Assembly: GCA_003260025.2 (NCBI GenBank)
Contig: QFZU02000014.1
Span: forward strand, 1-64,000
Origin: Microbispora triticiradicis
Lineage (GTDB): Bacteria > Actinomycetota > Actinomycetes > Streptosporangiales > Streptosporangiaceae
Length of the DNA stretch: 64,000 bases
Direction of reading: 5' to 3'
The notes under the pieces were generated by a model. The model did not search any database. It saw only the letters and a list, made by a program, of their open reading frames with translations, and had not been told where the DNA came from. Position 1 is the stretch's first letter, and each line of letters begins with the position of its first letter. A program made the translations under genes and the position numbers. This document shows positions 51,124-58,932 of this stretch, one piece after another.

Positions 51124-51699
51124 TCAGATCCTCGTCCGGTGGAAGTTGAGGAACGACCGGCTGGGAGTCGGCCCCCGCTGCCCCTGATAGCGCGAACCGT
51201 ACCGGTCCGAGCCGTACGGGAACTCGGCGGGCGAGCTGAGCCGGAACATGCAGAGCTGGCCGATCTTCATGCCGGGCCACAGCTTGATCGGCAGTGTGGC
51301 GACGTTCGACAGTTCGAGCGTCACATGCCCCTGGAAACCGGGGTCGATGAACCCGGCCGTGGAGTGCGTGAGCAGTCCCAGCCGGCCCAGGCTCGACTTG
51401 CCTTCGAGCCGTGAGGCGATGTCGTCCGGAAGGCTGATCACCTCGTACGTGCTGGCCAGCACGAACTCCCCCGGATGCAGGATGAACGGCTCGTCGCCGT
51501 CCGGCTCCACCTGCCGGGTCAGGTCGGGCTGCTCCATCGCCGGGTCGATGTGCGGGTACCGGTGGTTCTCGAACACCCGGAAGTAGCGGTCCAGGCGTAC
51601 GTCGACACTGGACGGCTGGATCATCACCGGGTCGTACGGGTCGAGCTTCACCCTGCCCGACTCGATCTCGGCGCGAAGGTCACGATCGGAAAGCAGCAC
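51124..51699 (-). CDS. dcd: dCTP deaminase
   Basis: A 191-residue trimeric enzyme. It carries the signature [20 protein letters not shown], the catalytic loop [19 protein letters not shown] and [14 protein letters not shown]. It supplies dUMP or dUTP for thymidylate synthesis; some actinobacterial members also have dUTPase activity. GTG start at 51699. It stands next to tRNA-Gly, as in other actinomycetes. Confidence 0.94.
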   Translation of the reverse strand: MLLSDRDLRAEIESGRVKLDPYDPVMIQPSSVDVRLDRYFRVFENHRYPHIDPAMEQPDLTRQVEPDGDEPFILHPGEFVLASTYEVISLPDDIASRLEGKSSLGRLGLLTHSTAGFIDPGFQGHVTLELSNVATLPIKLWPGMKIGQLCMFRLSSPAEFPYGSDRYGSRYQGQRGPTPSRSFLNFHRTRI

Positions 51700-51816
51700 G
51701 GTGCCAGGCTAGTAGGCCCGTTGAGCGCCGGTGTCAGGGATCTTCGCGTCGGGACTGCAGGAGCACGCCTTGAATCCGCTACAGTAGGGGCAGCGACGGG
51801 CTCCACGGCCCGTCAC

Positions 51817-51890
51817 GCGGGTGTAGTTCAATGGCAGAACATCAGCTTCCCAAGCTGACAGCGCGGGTTCGATTCCCGTCACCCGCTCCA
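51817..51890 (+). tRNA. tRNA-Gly (anticodon CCC)
   Basis: A complete cloverleaf. The acceptor stem GCGGGTG (51817-51823) pairs with CACCCGC (51880-51886). The anticodon stem TCAGC/GCTGA has loop TTCCCAA. The T-loop is GGGTTCGATTCCCG. The encoded CCA ends at 51890. The 3' half (51846-51890) recurs three times downstream, so this gene is the attachment site of a mobile element family. Confidence 0.97.
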
Positions 51891-51893
51891 CTC

Positions 51894-52265
51894 TCAGAGC
51901 GTTCGCTGCTCCCCGGCATCGTCAGGAGGGTCGAGGAGACCGCAGGCTTGCTCGATCTCCCCTGACTCGATCAGGTCGCGAATCGCAGCTGCCATTCCCT
52001 CGAAGCCGACGTCCCTGATGATGATCAGGTCGGAGCACCAGAAGTACCGGCCACCAAGGGACTCTCCGGTGCGTGCGTTCTTATTCATGAGCTTCTGGAC
52101 CACGTCCAAGGTCATGAAGGTCGCGTATCGACGGGAGCCGTCGGGAAAGGTGATCGTGGCGTCCGCCTCATCGGCCGTGTCCGGCTCATAGCCTTCCCAC
52201 GCCGGAATGGTCACCTCGAACAGAGGGTCCGCGATCGTGTAGAAGGTCCCATCGAAGCTGATCAC
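51894..52265 (-). CDS. Unrecognised small protein, cargo of module 1
   Basis: A 123-residue acidic protein. The GTG at 52265 has AGAGG 7 bases upstream on the minus strand. The sequence, ISFDGTFYTIADPLFEVTIP then FWCSDLIIIRDVGFEGM, looks like a mixed alpha/beta globular domain without a signal peptide. Its stop lies 4 bases from the tRNA end. It might be an immunity-type protein, but nothing proves it. Divergent from the other cargo gene. Confidence 0.6.
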   Translation of the reverse strand: MISFDGTFYTIADPLFEVTIPAWEGYEPDTADEADATITFPDGSRRYATFMTLDVVQKLMNKNARTGESLGGRYFWCSDLIIIRDVGFEGMAAAIRDLIESGEIEQACGLLDPPDDAGEQRTL

Positions 52266-52337
52266 CGTTCCGCCTCTTTCTGATCCTCTGGGAGACCGTA
52301 ACAAGATCGACACCGAAAAGCACGTGGCGCAATACAC

Positions 52338-53003
52338 ATGGACTCTGGACTCCTACAAACCGACGGCCAAGGGGCGCACAATCGACCTGTGGTGCCCCAG
52401 GACTCCCCTCTTCTCAAAGCCGCTCGCCTATGCCTCGCCGACGTCCGAGCCGAGGAAACCGCCATCGAGGTGGCCGATGTGTTGGAGTACCTGAAGCATG
52501 ACGAGTGGGAGATGGCCCTCCTCCTCCTTGAAGACCTCGGTGACGCGCATCCACAGCCGCCCGAGTTCTGGAGTCTCCTTGCGGACGCCGCGCGCCTGAT
52601 GTGGCTCATGAGCGACGTCGCCTGGTACGAGTGGCGACACGACGAAGCCCGCAACGGTGGCATCCGGGCTGAACTCTGCCTCGTGTCCACCGAGAATGGG
52701 AGCCGCGCAACACCCATTCCCCCCTGCAGCGGCATCCTCCGTCCCATGTGGGACATCGGCCATCTCACACCGGCCGGCGAACCCCTGCTCAGCATCGCCA
52801 GGCTGTGGGTCGAAGGCCCTGATCCCCTGGAGCCAGGCGGATGCTCAGCGGTCAGGCTGCTCCCCATGACCTTCGAGCATTGGCGGCATCTCAAACCAGG
52901 TGATCCGATCATGATGCATGAGAGGCGGCCTCCTGCCGGAACGGCACGCGTGATCGAGATCTTGCAACCCGTGACAGCCGATGCACAGCCGCGGGAAGCC
53001 TGA
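52338..53003 (+). CDS. Unrecognised protein, cargo of module 1, with EF-Tu-like C-terminal domain
   Basis: A 221-residue protein. The N-terminal half is helical (ARLCLADVRAEETAIEVADVL). The C-terminal half, from about residue 112, has the beta-barrel pattern AELCLVSTENGSRATPIPPC, VRLLPMTFEHWRHLKPGDP and ARVIEILQP, resembling the translation-factor domain II/III-like folds found in small actinobacterial proteins of unknown function. The fold reading is tentative. Its end is 18 bases from the arm repeat of the module. Confidence 0.6.
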   Translation: MDSGLLQTDGQGAHNRPVVPQDSPLLKAARLCLADVRAEETAIEVADVLEYLKHDEWEMALLLLEDLGDAHPQPPEFWSLLADAARLMWLMSDVAWYEWRHDEARNGGIRAELCLVSTENGSRATPIPPCSGILRPMWDIGHLTPAGEPLLSIARLWVEGPDPLEPGGCSAVRLLPMTFEHWRHLKPGDPIMMHERRPPAGTARVIEILQPVTADAQPREA

Positions 53004-53020
53004 CTGCGCATGGTCGCGTC

Positions 53021-53140
53021 GTGCCCGTTGCGTGCCCGTTCGGTTGGCGATCAGCGGGAAGCAAAAGGGACTCGCGGTGACTCGACCGCCATAGACCCAG
53101 GTCAACGTTTTCCCAGCTCAGACGGCTTGATCTTGAAAGA
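53021..53140 (+). repeat. Arm region of module 1 with tandem 11-bp repeats
   Basis: GTGCCCGTTGC directly followed by GTGCCCGTTCG near 53021-53042. The rest of the arm, including cccagctcagac near 53113 and gatcttgaaagac next to the att, is shared with the arm of module 3. The distance from repeat to att is about 120 bp. This is the pattern of integrase arm-type sites. Confidence 0.65.
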
Positions 53141-53185
53141 CTTCCCAAGCTGACAGCGCGGGTTCGATTCCCGTCACCCGCTCCA
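53141..53185 (+). repeat. att copy 1: duplicate of the tRNA-Gly 3' half
   Basis: 45 bp identical to 51846-51890, from the anticodon loop to CCA. The 5' half of the tRNA is absent, so no second tRNA is made. Confidence 0.95.
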
Positions 53186-53243
53186 AGCGAGAAGGCCCAG
53201 GTCAACGTATGGCCTTGCCCATGACCGAGGCTCATGCGTCTCC

Positions 53244-53963
53244 TCACTTTGACCGGCAAAAATGCCTTTGGCGAGAACTCAGGCCAAGGTCACCGATGGC
53301 AGCCGCAGTGTGGGTGCCCGCGCCCGCGCATTGCCATACAGCAGTTCCCTCCACGAAGGCAGCATGTAGGCCAAGCCGATGCTCGGGACAGATAGGCCAC
53401 ACTCCCCAGATGTGTTCGATTACGACGTCCTGAACCGCGTCCGCGATCTCGACAAGCGCGGCGCCAGCGTCTCTACCGCTGCTCGGCCAAATGGCAGGAC
53501 TGCCATAACCACCGCAGCACCCCACCCGCGCGCAGCCGCTGTCGTCCCAGTTTGGGAACGTGATCCCCAGCACCACATCGATACCTGCGGCGCGGACATC
53601 GCCTTCCACGACCTTCACTGCTGTCTCCAGCGTGGCCCACAGTTGATCGAAACCTGTCGCCCTAAGCAGGTCCCGCCCGAGCCGGGCCACTTCCTGAGAT
53701 GTCAACTCCGCCGCCGGGCGTTCCAGGATCTCCCTTACCGGAGGGCAGCCTAAATCGGCTTCCTCCATTAGGCACGCAAGCTCGACAACCGGCTCGGCGC
53801 CAAGGTCGCCCTCACGCAGCCCCCGGTAGATCTGGGCGGCGAACCGCCCGGCGTCGCTCCCGTCCTGATAGATGGAGTACACGTCAGGAATTGTCTCCCT
53901 GCTCGACTTGAATGACCAACGCGAGCCCAGATAGCGAAGCGGCCAGGCCACGACCTTGATCAC
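53244..53963 (-). CDS. Unrecognised protein, cargo of module 2
   Basis: About 239 residues from a GTG at 53963; a later start is possible. The N-terminal half is helical (YRGLREGDLGAEPVVELACL). The second half has a Cys/His pattern, WPICPEHRLGL followed by AVWQCAGAGTH, that may bind zinc and resembles a small-protein family common in Streptomyces. The start lies exactly at the module's arm repeat, so the N-terminus may be a chance fusion to arm sequence. Confidence 0.5.
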   Translation of the reverse strand: MIKVVAWPLRYLGSRWSFKSSRETIPDVYSIYQDGSDAGRFAAQIYRGLREGDLGAEPVVELACLMEEADLGCPPVREILERPAAELTSQEVARLGRDLLRATGFDQLWATLETAVKVVEGDVRAAGIDVVLGITFPNWDDSGCARVGCCGGYGSPAIWPSSGRDAGAALVEIADAVQDVVIEHIWGVWPICPEHRLGLHAAFVEGTAVWQCAGAGTHTAAAIGDLGLSSRQRHFCRSK

Positions 53964-54085
53964 GTGCCAGATGCGTGCCAGAACGGACGGCGATCAGCGG
54001 GCAAGCGCGGAGACTCACGGTCACTCGGTCATCCCTGACCTGCACCCCAGTTTTCCCAGCTCAGCACGGCAAGATCAGTAGCCTA
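53963..54085 (+). repeat. Arm region of module 2 with tandem 11-bp repeats
   Basis: GTGCCAGATGC directly followed by GTGCCAGAACG near 53964-53985. These differ in sequence from the arms of modules 1 and 3 but have the same length, order and spacing to the att. The segment tttcccagctcag near 54052 is common to the arms. Confidence 0.6.
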
Positions 54086-54129
54086 TTCCCAAGCTGACAG
54101 CGCGGGTTCGATTCCCGTCACCCGCTCCA
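54086..54129 (+). repeat. att copy 2: duplicate of the tRNA-Gly 3' half
   Basis: 44 bp identical to the tRNA 3' half, starting at the anticodon loop TTCCCAA. Confidence 0.95.
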
Positions 54130-54160
54130 CCTACGAAGGCCCAGGTCAGGGCTGGCTGGT

Positions 54161-54430
54161 TCACTTCTTGAGCCACATCCTGAAGCCGACTACTCCCGCC
54201 GTCAAGAAGATGGCCACCATGGCAATCAGTTGCCAGCGAAACTCGATTTCCAGTGCTGACCGCGCGCTTTTCAGTTGCAGCCTCACCACTGTGTCGTCGA
54301 TGTACTGCAACTGTTCGTTGGTCAACGGCGGGTAGACCACGCGCGGCAGAAAGATCACGCCTGCCCCGACCAGGGCAACAAGCAGAAGCAGCGCCATCAG
54401 GCATGCGAAGGACCGTACGGAAGTACCCAA
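54161..54430 (-). CDS. Small two-helix membrane protein, cargo of module 3
   Basis: About 89 residues with one membrane helix near the start (MALLLLVALVGAGVIF) and one near the end (LIAMVAIFLTAGVVGF), joined by a charged helical loop. I use the TTG at 54430 because GAGAGAGGTGATC lies just ahead; an ATG 12 codons upstream (54466) lacks a properly spaced ribosome site. No family is recognised. Two-helix proteins of this shape occur as holins, toxins and small regulators, none of which can be claimed here. Confidence 0.55.
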   Translation of the reverse strand: MGTSVRSFACLMALLLLVALVGAGVIFLPRVVYPPLTNEQLQYIDDTVVRLQLKSARSALEIEFRWQLIAMVAIFLTAGVVGFRMWLKK

Positions 54431-54580
54431 ATGATCACCTCTCTCAAAATGATCAATGTTCCACATCCCCTGATCGCGGACAACGCCTCTGCCCAGTTCG
54501 CATGCCGGAGCCCGCTATCGCTTACCCTGCGGGGAACGCTGCGCCCACGGCCGATGCGGATGCGGACAACCCCGAAACGG

Positions 54581-54701
54581 CGTGCCCGTTGCGTGCCCGT
54601 TCGGTCGGCGACCAGCGGAAGACAGCGGGGACTCACGGTGACTCCACCGGCGTAGGTCCAGGTCAGAGTTTGCCCAGCTCAGACGACGTGATCTTGAAAG
54701 A
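54581..54701 (+). repeat. Arm region of module 3 with tandem 11-bp repeats
   Basis: GTGCCCGTTGC then GTGCCCGTTCG near 54582-54603, as in module 1, with the same follow-on segments (gcccagctcagac, gatcttgaaagac). A related pair, ttccattagc then gtgccattagc, lies near 54820-54841, beyond the last att. Confidence 0.65.
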
Positions 54702-54746
54702 CTTCCCAAGCTGACAGCACGGGTTCGATTCCCGTCACCCGCTCCA
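54702..54746 (+). repeat. att copy 3: duplicate of the tRNA-Gly 3' half, right end of the array
   Basis: 45 bp with one mismatch to the tRNA 3' half (cagcAcggg for cagcGcggg). The mismatch suggests it is the oldest copy or the one left unselected longest. Confidence 0.95.
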
Positions 54747-54931
54747 CACGCAAAGGCCCAGGTCAGGGAGCACATCCCAACCCGGGCCTTGATTGTTTCT
54801 GAGGCTCTTTGATCTTCGCGTTCCATTAGCGTGCCATTAGCTCTTGGTCAGCCCACCGGGGCCAGGCTCTGTTCGCAGTCCAGATCTTCAGTTCATGAGT
54901 AACTGGTTCAGGAACAGGCTGAGGAGGCGGG

Positions 54932-55411
54932 ATGAACAGGGTCGTGGTCCTCGGACGGGGTGGCGCGGGCAAGTCCACGCTCGCGGTCCGGCTCGGTGAG
55001 GTGCTGTCGCTGCCGGTCGTCGAACTGGACAAGCGCTTCTGGAGCGCCGGGCTCTCTCCCACCCCCAAGGAGGAGTGGGAGGTCGTTCAGCGGCGGCTCG
55101 TCGATGCGCCCCAATGGGTCCTCGATGGCGACCTGGGTCCCTACGACGTCCTCGACGTCCGTCTACGAGCCGCTGACACGGTGGTCGTCCTGGACTTTCC
55201 GCTCTGGCGCTGCGCCTGGCGTGCGCTGCGCCGCTCCCGCGAGGATCTGACCTTCTGGCGCTGGGTCCTCACCTACCGGTGTCGCGCTCTGCCCCTTGTG
55301 ATGGACGCGATCGCCGAACACGCGGGCACCGCCGAACTCCATGTGCTGAAGGACCCCGACGGAGTCGAACGCTTCCTGGCCAGCGCGAACGGGGCCACGC
55401 CCCGGCCCTAG
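54932..55411 (+). CDS. P-loop kinase of the adenylate-kinase/FlaR-like group
   Basis: A 159-residue protein. The Walker A motif VVVLGRGGAGKSTLA is at the N-terminus, followed by the LDKRFW motif and VLDGDLGPYDVLDVRL, as in small 'topology modulation protein' kinases. Substrate unknown. GGAGG lies 7 bases before the ATG. It is the first chromosomal gene to the right of the att array. Confidence 0.85.
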   Translation: MNRVVVLGRGGAGKSTLAVRLGEVLSLPVVELDKRFWSAGLSPTPKEEWEVVQRRLVDAPQWVLDGDLGPYDVLDVRLRAADTVVVLDFPLWRCAWRALRRSREDLTFWRWVLTYRCRALPLVMDAIAEHAGTAELHVLKDPDGVERFLASANGATPRP

Positions 55412-55455
55412 CAGCCCGGCCGGGTGGTCGCCCTCGTCGTCATCGCGTCGAGCCT

Positions 55456-55615
55456 GCTCGCGGAACCAGCGCAGGACGAGGACGGCCTGGCGGAACGGTC
55501 CCAGCGCCCGGCTGCCGCGCGGGGTGCGCAACCGCCGCCGGTGGGCGGCCAGCAGGCGGGCAAGGAACTCGACGGTGTGGCGCGGGACGTCGAGCGTGGC
55601 AGCATAGGTGACCAA
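55456..55615 (-). pseudogene. 5' remnant of an IS5-family transposase gene
   Basis: The minus-strand frame from 55615 encodes VTYAATLDVPRHTVEFLARL and later SRALGPFRQAVLVLRWFRE, closely matching the N-terminus of IS5-type transposases from Streptomyces. After about 53 codons the similarity stops. The catalytic domain is absent. The 375-base gap between the kinase and HxlR genes (55412-55785) holds nothing else that I can identify. Confidence 0.7.
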
Positions 55616-55785
55616 GGGGAAGCCTCTGGTTCAGCGGACGATCTTGTGGTGAGAACCGTCCTACCAGGGGCTTCACTTTTACCTGCGCCCAGGGTCCCGT
55701 TGTGTGATCTGGCCACTCACGAGCACTTCACAGCCCTCGCGAAGATCATTTCGCTGAGAAACCTCACTACCTCGCCCGGAAAAGC

Positions 55786-56169
55786 TCAATCCGCGCGGTC
55801 GTAGGCTTCCTGCGACGCTGACACGTCGCCGAGGTGTGCGATCGACCAATCCTCCAGCGCGCGCAGCGGCTCGCGCAGGGAGCGGCCCGCCTCGGTAAGT
55901 GTGTACTCGACGCGGACAGGAACTTCGGGGTAGACGGTGCGGCGCACGATCCCGTCCCGTTCGAGGCCGCGGAGAGTCTGGGTGAGCATCTTCTGCGAGA
56001 TTCCCTCAATGCGTCGGCGCAACTCTGAGAAGCGGGCGCTGCCGTCCCAGAGGGCACCCACGATGAGCACCGTCCAACGGTCGCCGATGCGATCCAGGAT
56101 GCGGCGGGTCGGGCAGTCCGCGCGGTAGGGGCTGCCGCGGAGCACCGACTCGGCCCGAGTGGTTACCAC
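55786..56169 (-). CDS. HxlR-family transcriptional regulator
   Basis: A 127-residue winged-helix regulator with CPTRRILDRIGDRWTVLIVG, FSELRRRIEGISQKMLTQTL and VRVEYTLTEAGRSL, all family landmarks. The GTG at 56169 has GAAGG 6 bases upstream. A Cys near residue 19 (the conserved sensing position) may respond to thiol-reactive compounds. It reads divergently from an NAD(P)-binding gene across 88 bases, so it probably regulates that gene. Confidence 0.9.
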   Translation of the reverse strand: MVTTRAESVLRGSPYRADCPTRRILDRIGDRWTVLIVGALWDGSARFSELRRRIEGISQKMLTQTLRGLERDGIVRRTVYPEVPVRVEYTLTEAGRSLREPLRALEDWSIAHLGDVSASQEAYDRAD

Positions 56170-56257
56170 AAGGTGCCTTCTTCCGATAGGAGAGCTGCAC
56201 TCATACGGTAATCGCAGAGCGTCGCCCGACGCCATCCGACCCATGGAAAGGCACCTC

Positions 56258-56905
56258 GTGTCTCGCATTACCGTCATTGGCGGCACCGGCTATGCCGGTT
56301 CGGCGATCGTCGCGGAGGCCGCCGCTCGCGGTCATCAGGTCACCGCACTGAGCCGCTCGCTCCCCGACGCGCCAATCCCGAACGTGACCTATGCCCAAGG
56401 TGACGCCGCCGACGAAGCAACGCTGTTGGCAGCCATTGAGGGCGCGGACGTCGTGGTGGCCGCACTCGCCCCACGCGGCCCGCTGGCCGGTATCTTCCGC
56501 GACGTCTACAGCACCATCGCGCGTCTGGCAGATGGCGCAGGCGTACCCCTGTACGTCGTCGGCGGCTACTCGTCGCTGCGCCCTGCGCCCGGGGCGGCTC
56601 GCTTCGTAACCGACCTCAGCCACATCCCGGCAGAGCTTCATGACGAGATCCGCGCCGGGGCGGCGCTCATCATCGAGGACCTCCCGGCTACGCCCGCGAC
56701 ACTCGACTGGGTCTTTGTGAGCCCCGCGCTCAGGTTCGGCGCACATGTGCCCGGCGAACGACTCGGCCGTTATCGGCTCGGCGACGACGTCGCAGTTCAG
56801 CCCGAGGACGGCGGCGCGATCTCCGCCGGCGACTACGCCCTCGGATTCGTCGATCTGATCGAGAAGGGCGACCACCACAGGACACAGGTCAACATCGGCC
56901 ACTGA
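56258..56905 (+). CDS. NAD(P)-binding Rossmann protein (NmrA/SDR-a like)
   Basis: A 215-residue protein with the dinucleotide motif ITVIGGTGYAGSAIVAEAAARG at the start and TALSRS after strand 2, typical of NADP-binding atypical SDRs (YhfK/BLVRB-like). A GTG at 56258 with AAAGG 6 bases ahead is chosen; an ATG five codons upstream is possible. It is likely a stress-induced reductase under control of the divergent HxlR regulator. Confidence 0.85.
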   Translation: MSRITVIGGTGYAGSAIVAEAAARGHQVTALSRSLPDAPIPNVTYAQGDAADEATLLAAIEGADVVVAALAPRGPLAGIFRDVYSTIARLADGAGVPLYVVGGYSSLRPAPGAARFVTDLSHIPAELHDEIRAGAALIIEDLPATPATLDWVFVSPALRFGAHVPGERLGRYRLGDDVAVQPEDGGAISAGDYALGFVDLIEKGDHHRTQVNIGH

Positions 56906-57091
56906 TTTCCGGGCGAGGTGGTGGTCACCTTCCGTTGTCCCACACGCAGGCGCGAGGGCTAGTCCGAGAACTGCTCCGCAGCCTCGACCGAGGATGGCTT
57001 GTCGAGGAGTAGCAGACGGCCGACAGTTCACCGCAGCCCAGCCCACAGCGGCGACGACCGCCTGGCGGTCCGCAGGCACGCCGCGTGACCG

Positions 57092-57520
57092 TCATGCGCG
57101 CGTCTGGCGTGCCAGGTCCGTCTGGGTGGTCAGGCTCACGAGCATCGCGGTGAGTCCTGCCTGGAGCCGCGACTCCAACCGCAGCTTGGCGAGAATCGCG
57201 GTGATGTGCCGTTTGGCCGTACGTTCGCTGATCGACAGCATTCTGGCGATGGACCGGTTGTCGTAGCCGAGGCCGAGCAGTTCGAAGACCGACGCCTCCC
57301 GGGCCGTCAACGACGGGGCGAGCAACAGCGCCGCGGCGATCGGCGAAGGAAGGGCGTCATTCCCGATGCTGACGCATCCCCGGACGTCCTGGGATCCGCA
57401 CGTCGTGCAGCCGCTCGGCGCAGGACCCGCCGCCCGCCGCGGCCCGAGCCTGGCGTGCCGACGCCTGGCCGTCCCGCTGTCGATCGCGGACCCCGGACTC
57501 CGATCAGGAGGAGCGAACAT
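57092..57520 (-). CDS. LuxR-type HTH protein, possible cluster regulator
   Basis: Up to 142 residues. The C-terminal LuxR domain is clear: LTAREASVFELLGLGYDNRS, then ISERTAKRHITAILAKL. The N-terminal 60 residues are Arg/Pro/Gly-rich with a Cys pair (CTTCG) and resemble no domain, so the true start is uncertain. There is no receiver. It is the last gene of the minus-strand run that includes the radical SAM gene. The 186 bases before it (56906-57091) show no gene. Confidence 0.65.
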   Translation of the reverse strand: MFAPPDRSPGSAIDSGTARRRHARLGPRRAAGPAPSGCTTCGSQDVRGCVSIGNDALPSPIAAALLLAPSLTAREASVFELLGLGYDNRSIARMLSISERTAKRHITAILAKLRLESRLQAGLTAMLVSLTTQTDLARQTRA

Positions 57521-57587
57521 GACGTAATGCTGTGGGATCGCAGTATCGATGCGGTTTGCTCCCGGTGTAGTGCCGGTAGTCCCGTCA

Positions 57588-58919
57588 TCATCCGTGTTCG
57601 GCAGCCGGGGCCGCCGACGTCGACCGTTCCGCGGCGGTCAGGGCGGCCCTCGCGTAGACACCGGCGATCAGGATGAGTACGCCTGACAGCGCGAGGATCG
57701 AGTCGATCGGCCCGAACCGCATCCCGGCCAGCGAGCCGTCGAGGTTGCGCAGGTCGGTGCTGGCCAGCCAACCGGCGGCCGACGCGGCCAGCATCGAGGC
57801 GAGTTGCGTGACCGGATAGAACACGGCCATGACCCGGCCCAGATACTCCTTCGGCGCGGCGGCGAGCAGCAGTGGCGTCATCGCCGTGTTGAGCATGGTG
57901 ATGGGAATCACGAACAGGGAGAGCACGATGAGACCGCCGAGGAACTCGGTCTGCCGTGTGTAGGTGAGCAGCAACGCGCCGCTCACGATCAGGCCGATCC
58001 ACGCGGTCCTCCGGGCGCCGATCCACTGCACGACCCTCCCGGCGCACAGCGCGCCGATGATCCCGCCGACGCCCTCCGCCGTGCCGAGGTAGCCGAACAG
58101 ATGAGATGGCGAGTGCAGGTTTTCGGTGAGGAAGAACACGTTCAACGTGTTCAGGGCACCCAGCCCGCACTGACCGATCACCGCGAGCGTCAGCAGGGCG
58201 ACCAGAAACCTGCTGCCGGCGAAGAAGCGCAGGCCGACGACGAACTCCTTGCGCAGCCCGGGCTGCGAGCCGTCTGATCTGCCCCGGTCGGGGGCGGAGT
58301 CGCGGCGAACCGAGCGGATGACGGCGTAGGACACGGCATAGGACGCCGCGTTGAGGAGCAGCGCCCATTGCAGCCCGACGCTGAACATCAGCGGCGCGGC
58401 GAGCGGCGGGCCGACGATGGCGATGGCCCCGGCCGTGCCCTGGGCGATGCCCGCCGCCCGGGCCCGGTCGGCCTCGCCTGTCACGATGTCCCTGATGACG
58501 GACAGGCGCGCGGGCCCGAAGAACTGACCCGTGGCGTTCAGCACGAGGACGGACGTGTAGATCAGTGCGAGCCAGGCCCAGACCGGGATCGCATCGGCGG
58601 GCAGGAGCGCCACCACCGTCAGGAACGCCACCACAACGCCGCGGATCACCTCGGTGCCGAGCATGGTGCGCATCTTGTCCCACCGGTCGACGAACACCCC
58701 GGCGATCGGACCCACGAACAGCACCGCGCCGCCCACTGCCAGCAGGATGCCGCTCACCGCCGCGGGCGCCCACGACTGGTCCTTGGCCAGGACATCGGCC
58801 ACCCACAGGACGAGGGTGGTGCTGAAGACGACGTCTCCCGTGGACGAGACGGCCTGCCCGTACCACAGGCGGGCATAGTCGCGATTGATCAGGAACCGAT
58901 GCTTGACGGTGGCCGGCAC
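57588..58919 (-). CDS. MFS exporter (DHA3/macrolide-efflux like)
   Basis: A 443-residue transporter with about twelve membrane helices. The N-terminus RLWYGQAVSSTGDVVFSTTL and the loop VFVDRWDKMRTM are typical of the DHA3 drug-efflux group. GTG start at 58919. It lies 13 bases after the DUF6895 gene, in the same operon, and is the natural candidate for export of the cluster product. Confidence 0.88.
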   Translation of the reverse strand: MPATVKHRFLINRDYARLWYGQAVSSTGDVVFSTTLVLWVADVLAKDQSWAPAAVSGILLAVGGAVLFVGPIAGVFVDRWDKMRTMLGTEVIRGVVVAFLTVVALLPADAIPVWAWLALIYTSVLVLNATGQFFGPARLSVIRDIVTGEADRARAAGIAQGTAGAIAIVGPPLAAPLMFSVGLQWALLLNAASYAVSYAVIRSVRRDSAPDRGRSDGSQPGLRKEFVVGLRFFAGSRFLVALLTLAVIGQCGLGALNTLNVFFLTENLHSPSHLFGYLGTAEGVGGIIGALCAGRVVQWIGARRTAWIGLIVSGALLLTYTRQTEFLGGLIVLSLFVIPITMLNTAMTPLLLAAAPKEYLGRVMAVFYPVTQLASMLAASAAGWLASTDLRNLDGSLAGMRFGPIDSILALSGVLILIAGVYARAALTAAERSTSAAPAAEHG

Positions 58920-58932
58920 GAGAGGACCAGGG

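Larger units (their letters stand above)
51846..54746. mobile_element. Array of three integrase-less modules at tRNA-Gly, bounded by att repeats
   Basis: The tRNA 3' half acts as the first boundary. Copies at 53141-53185, 54086-54129 and 54702-54746 follow in the same orientation. Modules are about 1.25, 0.9 and 0.57 kb. Each module ends with a similar arm of about 120 bp carrying paired 11-bp repeats, and each extra att copy is followed by aaggcccaggtca. No integrase, excisionase or replication gene is present. The structure is what repeated tyrosine-integrase insertion at a tRNA, followed by loss of the mobility genes or mobilisation in trans, would leave. Confidence 0.85.

Noticed and set aside
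53141-54746. Three extra tRNA-Gly genes
   Set aside because: Each copy lacks the acceptor 5' strand, the D arm and half of the anticodon stem, so no cloverleaf can form.
52909-54826. Minus-strand frames containing GAGDGNRTRAVSLG-like sequence at 53.2, 54.1 and 54.7 kb
   Set aside because: This string is the antisense translation of the tRNA-Gly 3' half in each att copy, a well-known false protein; it is not a gene family.
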